DNA of 64,000 bases. Source: CAZLFQ01 sp964625465 (GTDB lineage: Bacteria > Pseudomonadota > Alphaproteobacteria > Rickettsiales > Midichloriaceae). Every line of letters begins with the position of its first letter. The stretch's first letter is position 1. Of the stretch, positions 43,170-51,158 are shown piece after piece. The notes beneath the pieces are model-generated. The model had not been told where the DNA came from. It ran no database searches and worked only from the letters and a program-made list of their open reading frames with translations. The stretch is from positions 5,176-69,175 of the forward strand of contig CAZVFD010000005.1 in the NCBI GenBank assembly GCA_964625465.1, written 5' to 3'. Position numbers and translations under genes: made by a program.

Positions 43170-43246
43170 TGGCGTGCCCTGAAGGATTCGAACCTTCGAC
43201 CCACAGCTTAGAAGGCTGTTGCTCTGTCCAGCTGAGCTAAGGGCAC
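43170..43246 (-). tRNA. tRNA-Arg (anticodon TCT)
   Basis: The minus strand folds as a 77-base tRNA. The acceptor GTGCCCT pairs with AGGGCAC, the D-arm is TAGCTCAGCTGGACAGAGCA, the anticodon loop is CTTCTAA (anticodon UCU, reading AGA), and the T-arm contains GGTTCGAATCC. Discriminator G and CCA are encoded. Confidence 0.96.
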
Positions 43247-43302
43247 ATGATTTCTGTGATGTTGGAATATACTAAGTGTCGCAGTATATGTCAACTTTCT
43301 AT

Positions 43303-43330
43303 TTGACAAGGCTTGATAATTGTATATATC
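43303..43330 (+). promoter_or_regulatory. Putative promoter of the dicarboxylate symporter gene
   Basis: A perfect TTGACA (43303-43308) is followed after 16 bases by TATATC (43325-43330), 42 bases before the start codon. Confidence 0.5.
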
Positions 43331-43372
43331 TTGAATCTTCTCATCCTATAACTTAGTTTAATCTCGGCTTTT

Positions 43373-44632
43373 ATGAAGATATTGAAATATTGGCAGGACT
43401 TGAAGTTATGGCAAAAGGTTCTTATCGGAGCTTTGCTAGGGATTTTTGTTGGCGATTATTATGGTGAAGCAGCTATAGTGCTTAAACCTATCGGGGATGT
43501 TTTTCTTAATATGATAAAAATGGTGGTGGTTCCACTGATTTTCTTTTCTATACTTAATGGCGTGGCCAGTATAAATGATGCTAATACCTTCAGTCGTATG
43601 GGATCTAAAGCGTTGGTCGCATACACATTCACAACGGTTTTTGCAGTTTTGATCGGGTTAACATTTGCAAATATATTTGAACCAGGTGTGGGACTTAATA
43701 TTGATTTAGGTGCATCCCCAATAAGTGATGCTGAGCCCAAGGGTTTGGGATCTATATTGATGGACATAATTCCTGTAAACCCAATTGATTCAATGGCGCG
43801 TGGTAATACTATTCACGTTGTAGTATTTGCTTTTTTCTGTGGCTTTGCCCTAATACTAATTGGTGATAAAGGAAGAGAAGTTAAAGATTTTGTAATTTCG
43901 GCGACTCACTTAGTGTTCAAAATGATTGAGTTGGTAATCAAGCTTACACCATACGGAGTTTTTGCAATAATGGCATGGGTTGTGGGTCAGTATGGGCTGG
44001 ATGTTATGCTAATGCTTGGCAAATTTGTGTTAGTTGTAGTGGGAGCACTTTTTGTGCAGTACTTGCTATTTGGGGTAATGCTACTAGTTTTTGCGCGTCT
44101 AAATCCAATACCTTTTTATGTCAAAATGATTGAGACACAAACTCTTGCTTTAGCAACGGTAAGCAGTAAAGCGACTCTACCAGTGGCGATGCGCGAGTTG
44201 GTGCAAAAAGTTGGTGTGTCTAGACAAGCATCTTCATTTATATTACCTCTTGGTGCTTCAATGAATATGGATGGGGTTGCCATCTATCTTGGTATCTGTA
44301 CAGTTTTCTTTGCACAGATATTTGGCATTGATCTGACTTTCCCCCAATATTTAATAATTATTATGACCTCAACCATTGGTTCGATTGGAGCTGCAGGATT
44401 CCCAGGTGGATCCATGGTTATGATGGGAATGGTTTTGAGCTCGGTTGGTATACCACTTGAAGGTATTTCTTTGATACTTGGTGTTGATAGATTCTTGGAA
44501 ATGCTTCGTACAGTAATTAATATCACAGGTGACTGTGCTGTGACTGTGATAGTAGATAGTTGGGAGAACACCCTAAATAGAAACGTCTATCTCTCAAAAG
44601 ATGAAGAGGATGAGGAAAGCTCTGCCGCATAA
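43373..44632 (+). CDS. Dicarboxylate/amino acid:cation symporter (DAACS family)
   Basis: This 419-residue inner-membrane carrier has eight-plus helices and two re-entrant loops. The serine-rich loop (TVSSKATLPVAM) and the cation-binding signature SMNMDGVAIY are intact, as is the later GFPGGS hairpin tip. The family imports C4-dicarboxylates, glutamate or aspartate with sodium or protons, a plausible carbon source for an organism with gluconeogenic flow. The 3' end overlaps the converging unknown gene by 46 bases. Confidence 0.93.
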   Translation: MKILKYWQDLKLWQKVLIGALLGIFVGDYYGEAAIVLKPIGDVFLNMIKMVVVPLIFFSILNGVASINDANTFSRMGSKALVAYTFTTVFAVLIGLTFANIFEPGVGLNIDLGASPISDAEPKGLGSILMDIIPVNPIDSMARGNTIHVVVFAFFCGFALILIGDKGREVKDFVISATHLVFKMIELVIKLTPYGVFAIMAWVVGQYGLDVMLMLGKFVLVVVGALFVQYLLFGVMLLVFARLNPIPFYVKMIETQTLALATVSSKATLPVAMRELVQKVGVSRQASSFILPLGASMNMDGVAIYLGICTVFFAQIFGIDLTFPQYLIIIMTSTIGSIGAAGFPGGSMVMMGMVLSSVGIPLEGISLILGVDRFLEMLRTVINITGDCAVTVIVDSWENTLNRNVYLSKDEEDEESSAA

Positions 44633-45975
44633 CTCTCTGTACTCAATGAGTTGGTGCGGGGTGGAGGTTCTGGGTTAGTAAGATTTTGTCTAAGCAACTT
44701 TATTTCTCTATGAAAAGCCATTCTTTGTGATGGTGAAGCATCGACATGACCTTTGGGGAACAACCTATCGTCTAGATGCATATTTATCAAACTTAGAATA
44801 TTGCTCCTGTAATTATGTAAAAACCATTCGCCTTGACTATATAACGCGCTAAAAGTCTCAAAATGATTTGTGTATAATAAATTGGTATGTCTCACGCCAA
44901 TAGCATCTATCAGTCGAATTGTAGCTGGTGAGGTGAAGTATAGGCGCTTAGTTTCATCAGCCTGACCAAGAATTTTAGAATATTCTTCTCCAAATTCTGC
45001 TACATATTTCTCAACTTCGTTGCCAACGAATTTTCTAAAATACTGGGGATTTCTCTTTATTATATTGATGATTCCAATTTTGTCTAAATTTAAAGAGTCT
45101 AACTCTATGCTCTTGGCAATTTTTACAGTTAAAGAAAGCTCTTGAGGAGATAAGGATGCGAATGCTAGCAGTTCTTCTTTAGAGTCAATTCCATATATTA
45201 TTATCGCAAATGCATTTCCTTGGCCAAATTTTTTAAAAATACTAACAGCGTTCTGCAAAGGGATGTTTTTTCGGTCAATGGCTGCCATTACATCTGTGTT
45301 GCCTAAAAACTCGAGAACATCTTTTGATTGGGCTTTGATCCAAGGTAAGTCACACTTTTTATTATATAACGTATAAATTCCAGACGGGCCTAAAATGAAT
45401 TGTCTCTGAAACTCTTCAAGAGAAGTTAAATCGGCGTAATTACAGACCCCAAACATTAAACGATCTATAAGCGAATTCCTTTGTTCTGATGAAGGTAGTT
45501 TATAAAGCTCTAATATAAGAGTTGGATTAACTACTATGGTTTCATTGGCTTCACTTTCTATTTTGTCTTCTAGATCAACAAGCTTTTGCGCTAGAGTTAA
45601 AATAACCTCATTGTATATCCCAGCAATTTTAAGAAGTTCGCGGGTTGGTTTTGGATCTGTGTATCCTTCAATATCATCTAAATCTGGGTTTTCTAAATCG
45701 CTATAATTTAAATCAAGAACATAGTCATTGTTTTTTACGCTATCTAAAATTTCTTGTTTTAAGTCATTGTTGTTGGAACGTAATTTATTTACAAGCTCAT
45801 CTCTTATCAAAACTACGCCGTCTTCTCCGCCTAATGTGGATATGTGGTTAATATTAAATTCGATTTTTAAAAGATTCTCATAGATTTCAGCTTTGAATTT
45901 TTTCGCAGCATCAAGGGTGTTTTGAGTCTCATTAGACTCCTCTATAAAAACTGGTGGGTCAGATCTCAGTAACAT
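44587..45975 (-). CDS. Unknown large soluble protein, candidate effector
   Basis: No family is recognised for this 462-residue protein. It appears mainly alpha-helical, with acidic segments near 75-110 (DLNYSDLENPDLDDIEGY), no membrane segments and no Sec signal. The C-terminal tail is low-complexity (PEPPPRTNSLSTES then a Ser run). I prefer the ATG at 45973-45975 because GGGGAAAG precedes it; an upstream ATG at 45999 adds eight residues. It lies downstream of fmt on the same strand. The disordered Ser/Glu-rich tail resembles secretion tails of type IV effectors, but this is only suggestive. Confidence 0.72.
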   Translation of the reverse strand: MLLRSDPPVFIEESNETQNTLDAAKKFKAEIYENLLKIEFNINHISTLGGEDGVVLIRDELVNKLRSNNNDLKQEILDSVKNNDYVLDLNYSDLENPDLDDIEGYTDPKPTRELLKIAGIYNEVILTLAQKLVDLEDKIESEANETIVVNPTLILELYKLPSSEQRNSLIDRLMFGVCNYADLTSLEEFQRQFILGPSGIYTLYNKKCDLPWIKAQSKDVLEFLGNTDVMAAIDRKNIPLQNAVSIFKKFGQGNAFAIIIYGIDSKEELLAFASLSPQELSLTVKIAKSIELDSLNLDKIGIINIIKRNPQYFRKFVGNEVEKYVAEFGEEYSKILGQADETKRLYFTSPATIRLIDAIGVRHTNLLYTNHFETFSALYSQGEWFLHNYRSNILSLINMHLDDRLFPKGHVDASPSQRMAFHREIKLLRQNLTNPEPPPRTNSLSTESYAAELSSSSSSFER

Positions 45976-46029
45976 TACTTTCCCCAAAATCCCATACATA
46001 GAAATGTTATTAACAATATAACATTTTGT

Positions 46030-46953
46030 CTATGATATTAAATTTACCCCTTTGGGTATTGGAAATCCTCTGAGGAAAGCGTCGGCATAAATCATTTTTT
46101 TACCTTCTCTTTGTAATAAGGTAGGGGTGAGGATTCCAGCCCCACATGCTATAGATAAATTGTCATCAATAACCAAGCCGGCATTATGTTGGGAGTTAAC
46201 ATTTGAAAATTTGGCGGAAATGATTTTTATGATTTCGCCGTTATACTTAAAATAAGCCCCAGGTCTTGGGCTAAAAGTTCTTATTTGATTGTATATCTCT
46301 TCAGCAGACTTATACCAATTTATTGCTTCTAAATCTCTGGTTATTTTAGTGGCGTAAATTAATCCTTCTTCGCTTTGTTTTGTCCTTTTAGTTTCTCCTC
46401 TTTCAATTTGCTCAAGTGTTTGCAAAACAAGTCTTGCTCCAATTTCTGATGTTTTATCATGTAATTCTTTTGCTGTCATTTCTTGTGAAATTATCAAGTC
46501 TTCCTGCAGAATAATGTCGCCAGTGTCCATACCTTCGTCCATTTGCATGACACACACGGCAGTTCCTTTGTCCCCCGCTAGTATAGTATGCTGGATAGGT
46601 GCAGCACCTCTCCATCTAGGGAGTTTTGATGGGTGTACATTTATACAACCAAACTTAGGCGCTTCTAAAATGTCTTTTCTTAGAATCAATCCATAGGCAA
46701 CAACCACCGCAATGTCCGCTTGTAGTGAATGAAATTGCTCAACATTTCTTGGCTCTTTAAAAGTTGTAGGAGTGAATAAAGGCAAATTATTTTGTTCTGC
46801 AATTTCGTGAATCTTAGATTTAACCTCTTGGTATCCTCTGCCTGCAGGTTTAGGTGGTTTGGTGTAAACACCCACAATTTCATGCTTAGAATTAATTAGA
46901 GATTGGAGAGTCGGTACTGCAAAATCTGGTGTACCCATGAATATTATTTTCAT
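46030..46953 (-). CDS. fmt: Methionyl-tRNA formyltransferase
   Basis: Fmt formylates initiator Met-tRNA using 10-formyl-tetrahydrofolate. The 307-residue protein starts MKIIFMGTPDFAVPTL. It has the folate-site motif NVHPSKLPRWRGAAPIQ with catalytic Asn and His, MQMDEGMDTGDI with the conserved Asp, and a C-terminal OB-like tRNA-binding domain (SPRPGAYFKYNGE). The length is typical. The deformylase gene def, a frequent neighbour, is not adjacent. Confidence 0.97.
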   Translation of the reverse strand: MKIIFMGTPDFAVPTLQSLINSKHEIVGVYTKPPKPAGRGYQEVKSKIHEIAEQNNLPLFTPTTFKEPRNVEQFHSLQADIAVVVAYGLILRKDILEAPKFGCINVHPSKLPRWRGAAPIQHTILAGDKGTAVCVMQMDEGMDTGDIILQEDLIISQEMTAKELHDKTSEIGARLVLQTLEQIERGETKRTKQSEEGLIYATKITRDLEAINWYKSAEEIYNQIRTFSPRPGAYFKYNGEIIKIISAKFSNVNSQHNAGLVIDDNLSIACGAGILTPTLLQREGKKMIYADAFLRGFPIPKGVNLIS

Positions 46954-47010
46954 ACTTTTTTACATCGAACATATAGATAAAAACCAATAACTTCAAGAAG
47001 AGTACTTTGG

Positions 47011-47559
47011 TTATTTATTGGAGGTGTTGTTGTCCAAAATATTTAGCATATTTTTAAAAGTATTAGTGAGTCTTGTTAGTACGATTTTTATATCATCTGC
47101 ATAAGTCACTTTTGAAGTTATATAAAACAACTCAAGTTTTTCATGGATGAAGTTAAATCTGTGGTATAAAAGCGTCATAAAATCTTTGGCATCCATATCG
47201 TGAATTACAGAGAAACCCTGGGTAAATTCTTCGACAATCTCACGCATTTTATTTACAGATAATGTTAGCTCGTAGTGATGTTTTTTGGATTCTTCTTTAG
47301 TTTTGAAATTTGATACATTCTTCTTTTTGTTAAATTGCTCCATATTCTTTTTAGATTCTTCGAGAAGGCTGGAAAGCTTTTCAACTGCTTTTATATAAAT
47401 TTTTATACCATCTGCTGGAGTAAGGGAGCTTTGGTTCGCTGGTTTTATATTTGCGTAATTAATGTTTTTATCTATAGATGCCAAACTATGCATCATCATT
47501 ACAGAGTTAGTATCTACTACCAAACCTTGATTTACTAACTTAATTTTGTCTTTAGACAT
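47011..47559 (-). CDS. Unknown helical protein in the FliS position after fliD
   Basis: This 182-residue, Lys-rich, probably all-helical protein begins two bases after the fliD stop codon. That is where the flagellin chaperone FliS is usually encoded. I see no convincing FliS signature, but the size and four-helix appearance (segments about 45-70, 85-115, 120-145 and 150-175) would suit a FliS or FliT type chaperone. This is inference from position. It has no signal peptide or TM segment. Confidence 0.6.
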   Translation of the reverse strand: MSKDKIKLVNQGLVVDTNSVMMMHSLASIDKNINYANIKPANQSSLTPADGIKIYIKAVEKLSSLLEESKKNMEQFNKKKNVSNFKTKEESKKHHYELTLSVNKMREIVEEFTQGFSVIHDMDAKDFMTLLYHRFNFIHEKLELFYITSKVTYADDIKIVLTRLTNTFKNMLNILDNNTSNK

Positions 47560-47561
47560 AC

Positions 47562-49358
47562 CTACCTCTTACTCCACGCATTCATTGTTTCTCTTAACAT
47601 TTCTTGAAGTCCCCCTTCCTTGATATTTCGAGCTTCCGCAGCGGCATATTTTGCTATTTGTGCTTCTTTCTCTGTTTCTATTCTAGTTTTTTTTGTATCT
47701 ATTCTTGCCGAGGTTGTTTTTATTGCTTCTTGAATTCCGGCTATTTCTACATCTATTCCATCTATACTATTTGGTGTACCTGTTGAGTCTGAATAAGCCT
47801 TTTTCAGTACTAAATCTAATGCGTTGTACATTTTATCCATTACTCCTTGGCTTGCCACAATATCAGTTGTTTCGTTATTGCCTGCGCCTGTGTATTGGAA
47901 TTCAAATCCTTCAAAAGGAGTACCATCAGGGCCAGAGATAAATCCCCCTTTGGTTAAATCATTGCTGTCGTTAGGGGTGAATGTCGCGTTAATAGTAGTC
48001 GCACCATAAGTTATTTTAGCCCGCTCATTTGCTGCTCGATTTACATCGACATTAACTGAGAAGGTAGTATTTGTAGCGATGCTATTTGATCTTTTTGTCA
48101 CTAAGTAATTCGAAGAAGTGGAAGTGTATTGAAACTCTAAAAGTTTTCTCAGTTTATCGAAGTTAGTATGAATTACGTCGCTTAATTTTGTGCCATCTAC
48201 TTGTAACGAGTTCATTAAACTTGGGTTGGCTATAGTCATCTCTGCTTTTGGAAAGCTAATGCCAATACTCCATAAAGATTCAAATAAACCGTTATTTCCA
48301 ACTGTGGTAGATAATCGACTAATTATTTCTGTTCTAGTACTTGTTAGAAATGCACAATCTCTAATTTTGGCTGAGTCTAGATATTTACCTTCCCCATCAC
48401 GAGCTTGCTGCTCAGCTGCATAAGATATAAAACTATTGTACTTCTCGACAAAATTCACAATAGAATCTGCAGCAACGTTTTTGTCATAATCAATATCCAC
48501 AGTTACATTATCTGCTGTTTGATTGTAAATTTTGATTGTTAATCCGTTAATATAGTCGGTGATAGTGTTTGTTGGTCTAGAAACGGTAATGTTGTTATTT
48601 ATAGTAATTTGTGCATCCGCTGCACTTTGCACAGTTGTATTTACTTGGCTTAGTGTATCATTAAGCACGGTGTTTGTATCAGTGATGGCAAATGCGTTCG
48701 ACAGTCCTGTTTCAGAAGATTTTAATTGTATTCTATACTGCCCAACGCTTGGTTGAATAATGGTTGCTGAAACTTTTGTAGTACCACTCACTGCATTTAT
48801 TTTAGAGGTAATATTCGCTAATGAATCCCCTGCGACCAAGGAAATGTCTGTGCCATTAATCTGAAATGTTCCAGCTGTAAACCTGCCATTCGTATGAATA
48901 CCAGAAATGTCAGTTATTGAAGAGGTTGTGTCGGAAAAGTAAGTTGTTTGTTGGATCTTAGTTTTCGCAACGGAATTGACTCTGACGCTAAATATTTGCG
49001 CATCAACTGAGCTAGAAGCGCTAATATCTAAGTAATTTACAGGATTATCAATTGTGTCACTAGACATTACTACCTTTTTTGCTGAAAGTAAGTTAGACGA
49101 ATTTGATGAGCTATATCCAGGCACTGATCTAAGGGCATCGGCAGATGTTTGTAAGTCTTGGAGATAGGTTCTAAGTTTTGTTAGAGTGCCAACTTTTTCA
49201 TTACTAAACTTTACTTGATCCTCCATTTTTTTAACAGGGATCATCTTGGTTTCAACAAAAGCTTTTATAATTTCATCGCTATCTATTCCGGTAGCGATAC
49301 CACTCATTCGTGTTCTACCGTCTCCGCTTACTAATTTTCCAAGGCTCCCAACTGGCAT
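47562..49358 (-). CDS. fliD: Flagellar filament capping protein FliD
   Basis: FliD caps the filament and folds incoming flagellin. The 598-residue protein has the N-terminal signature SGIATGIDSDEIIKAFVE followed by IPVKKMEDQVKF and a coiled region. The hypervariable Thr/Ser/Asn-rich beta domain comes next, and a C-terminal coiled coil (TSARIDTKKTRIETEKEAQIA, residues about 545-565) ends the protein. The layout and length fit FliD. A second in-frame ATG 17 codons in (MSGIATGID) is an alternative start. Its presence shows that the organism has or had a true filament; the flagellin gene is not in the window. Confidence 0.9.
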   Translation of the reverse strand: MPVGSLGKLVSGDGRTRMSGIATGIDSDEIIKAFVETKMIPVKKMEDQVKFSNEKVGTLTKLRTYLQDLQTSADALRSVPGYSSSNSSNLLSAKKVVMSSDTIDNPVNYLDISASSSVDAQIFSVRVNSVAKTKIQQTTYFSDTTSSITDISGIHTNGRFTAGTFQINGTDISLVAGDSLANITSKINAVSGTTKVSATIIQPSVGQYRIQLKSSETGLSNAFAITDTNTVLNDTLSQVNTTVQSAADAQITINNNITVSRPTNTITDYINGLTIKIYNQTADNVTVDIDYDKNVAADSIVNFVEKYNSFISYAAEQQARDGEGKYLDSAKIRDCAFLTSTRTEIISRLSTTVGNNGLFESLWSIGISFPKAEMTIANPSLMNSLQVDGTKLSDVIHTNFDKLRKLLEFQYTSTSSNYLVTKRSNSIATNTTFSVNVDVNRAANERAKITYGATTINATFTPNDSNDLTKGGFISGPDGTPFEGFEFQYTGAGNNETTDIVASQGVMDKMYNALDLVLKKAYSDSTGTPNSIDGIDVEIAGIQEAIKTTSARIDTKKTRIETEKEAQIAKYAAAEARNIKEGGLQEMLRETMNAWSKR

Positions 49359-49401
49359 TTGTAAAACTTCATTAATATATAGTGATTAATAATAGCAATA
49401 A

Positions 49402-50403
49402 TTATGCCACTTTGCACTGTCCGCACTGACTAAAATCACATTTGCGGTTTTGAGCGACAGTAACTTGATCTTTGAGGCACTTAATGAAGTTCTTATGGGT
49501 GGTGATTGCAGGAACGCGATAGTACCATTTTAGGCCTAATTTCTCTGCGAGGTGCTTATACTCTATATCAAGCTCTACTAATGTTTCAGAGTGCTCAGAT
49601 ACAAAAGCTATAGGCGTTATCACCAAGGGTATTTGGGCTTTAGCAGCCTTTTTAATTTCTTCTTCAGTCGATGGCCCAAGCCACTCGAGTGGTCCTACTT
49701 TGCTTTGGTAACAAACCAGATAATCTAAATTGTCTATCCCAAGTCTCTTTACAATTTTTTCAACAGATTTGGTGATTTGAAATTCATAAGGATCGCCAGC
49801 ATCAACCCGGTTTTTTGGAATGCCATGTGCTGAAAATAATATTCTAGGATTGCCGTTTTTTTCGGCCTGCTTATACATTGTCAGTATGCTCTGAGAATGC
49901 GCTTCGATAAAGCTTTCATTGTCATAATAGCAGCAAACGGATTTGATAGGTGTATTGTTAAAAGTACTACCTACATTGTCTGTCCAAAACTTAAAGCCAC
50001 TTGCTGTTGTTGTTGTTGAAAATTGCGGATAGAGAGGTAAAAGTACTATTTCTTTAGGGTTATATTCCTGTATTTCTTTGATTGTATCTTGAATGAAAGG
50101 CTTCCAATATCTCATAAAAAAGAAAACTTTATATTCGCCACCAAGCTCGTTTTGCAAAGCGGTAACTTGAGCTTGTGTCTCTTCTATAATAGGGGATTTT
50201 CCTCCCATAAGCTTATATATTTCAGATGCTTTTTTTGTTCTTCTTGAGGATATAAACTTTGCTAATATATATCTGAATGGGTTTGGTAAGTTAATGATTG
50301 CTGGATCATAGAACAAATTAAACAAAAAAGGCTTAACGGATTCTAGGTTATCAGGCCCCCCTAAGTTAAATAACACTACTGCGGTTCTTTTAGATTCGCT
50401 CAT
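49402..50403 (-). CDS. hemH: Ferrochelatase with Cys-rich C-terminus
   Basis: HemH inserts iron into protoporphyrin IX at the inner membrane. The 333-residue protein has the catalytic His in SAHGIPKNRVD, the CYQSKVGPLEWLGPS loop and the glutamate region AFVSEHSETLVELDIEY. The last residues (RKCDFSQCGQC) contain three closely spaced cysteines. Some ferrochelatases carry a C-terminal [2Fe-2S] cluster, so cluster binding here is possible but unproven. Confidence 0.95.
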   Translation of the reverse strand: MSESKRTAVVLFNLGGPDNLESVKPFLFNLFYDPAIINLPNPFRYILAKFISSRRTKKASEIYKLMGGKSPIIEETQAQVTALQNELGGEYKVFFFMRYWKPFIQDTIKEIQEYNPKEIVLLPLYPQFSTTTTASGFKFWTDNVGSTFNNTPIKSVCCYYDNESFIEAHSQSILTMYKQAEKNGNPRILFSAHGIPKNRVDAGDPYEFQITKSVEKIVKRLGIDNLDYLVCYQSKVGPLEWLGPSTEEEIKKAAKAQIPLVITPIAFVSEHSETLVELDIEYKHLAEKLGLKWYYRVPAITTHKNFIKCLKDQVTVAQNRKCDFSQCGQCKVA

Positions 50404-50474
50404 TTATCAATATTTTCTTGAGTTTTTCGCAAAAGGATTGTACACACTTATGTAAACTTTTCTATATTTTTAAA

Positions 50475-50996
50475 ATGCAAAAGAAATTTTTTATCGGTCT
50501 TGTTGGGTTGCTTGTACTATCAGGGTGTGAGAGTTATGATATTAAATCTAATTTAGGACTTAAAAAACCAGCTCCAGATGAGTTTATGGTTATTTCAAAT
50601 CCGCCGCTAAGCACTCCCCCAGAATTCAAGTTGCAGCAGCCTGGCACAAGCCCTGAAGTAGCAAGTCCAGTGACTCAAATTGAACAAAAAAATGAAGTTA
50701 AGTCTCGTAAATCATTGCCAGAAGATGAAAATTTTCTAAAAGAATTCGAGAGATCGCATACAAAATCACAAGTTCAGAAGACTGTTGATGCTGAGTTGGG
50801 TCAAAACAAAAAAGCTAAAGGTGATAGGGGAGTTATCCGTAAAACTGTTGCGAAGTTAAATGAAGACAACGATCCGTATATTAATCCAGTAGCTGAGAAG
50901 CAAAGACTTAAAGAGAATGCTGAGAGCGGCAAAGCCATAAACGAAGGCACAGTCAAAATGCAGAGCAAATCCACGTTGGAAAGAATTTTTAATTAA
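50475..50996 (+). CDS. DUF3035 / BamF-like outer-membrane lipoprotein
   Basis: This 173-residue lipoprotein starts at the ATG at 50475, giving a clean signal MQKKFFIGLVGLLVLSGC with lipidated Cys18; an upstream reading to 50418 would bury the signal. The following KKPAPDEFMVISNPPLSTPPEFKL is the DUF3035 pattern of alphaproteobacteria, where BamF is a subunit of the outer-membrane protein assembly machine. The remainder is charged and probably disordered, ending in SKSTLERIFN. Confidence 0.78.
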   Translation: MQKKFFIGLVGLLVLSGCESYDIKSNLGLKKPAPDEFMVISNPPLSTPPEFKLQQPGTSPEVASPVTQIEQKNEVKSRKSLPEDENFLKEFERSHTKSQVQKTVDAELGQNKKAKGDRGVIRKTVAKLNEDNDPYINPVAEKQRLKENAESGKAINEGTVKMQSKSTLERIFN

Positions 50997-51061
50997 TAAA
51001 GTTCAGGTAACGCTTGCAATTTAAGTGGTTTTATAATAAAACCCTTTTACCTAGTGGTAGG

Positions 51062-51138
51062 CGGAGCATAGCGCAGCCTGGTAGCGCACCTGTTTTGGGT
51101 ACAGGGGGTCGGGAGTTCAAATCTCTCTGCTCCGACCA
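51062..51138 (+). tRNA. tRNA-Pro (anticodon TGG)
   Basis: This is a 77-base cloverleaf. The acceptor CGGAGCA pairs with TGCTCCG, the anticodon stem CCTGT/ACAGG encloses loop TTTGGGT (anticodon UGG), and the T-arm contains GAGTTCAAATCTC. Discriminator A and CCA are encoded. A TATAAT lies about 30 bases upstream without a good -35. Confidence 0.96.
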
Positions 51139-51158
51139 CTTGAATAGCTAGATATATT

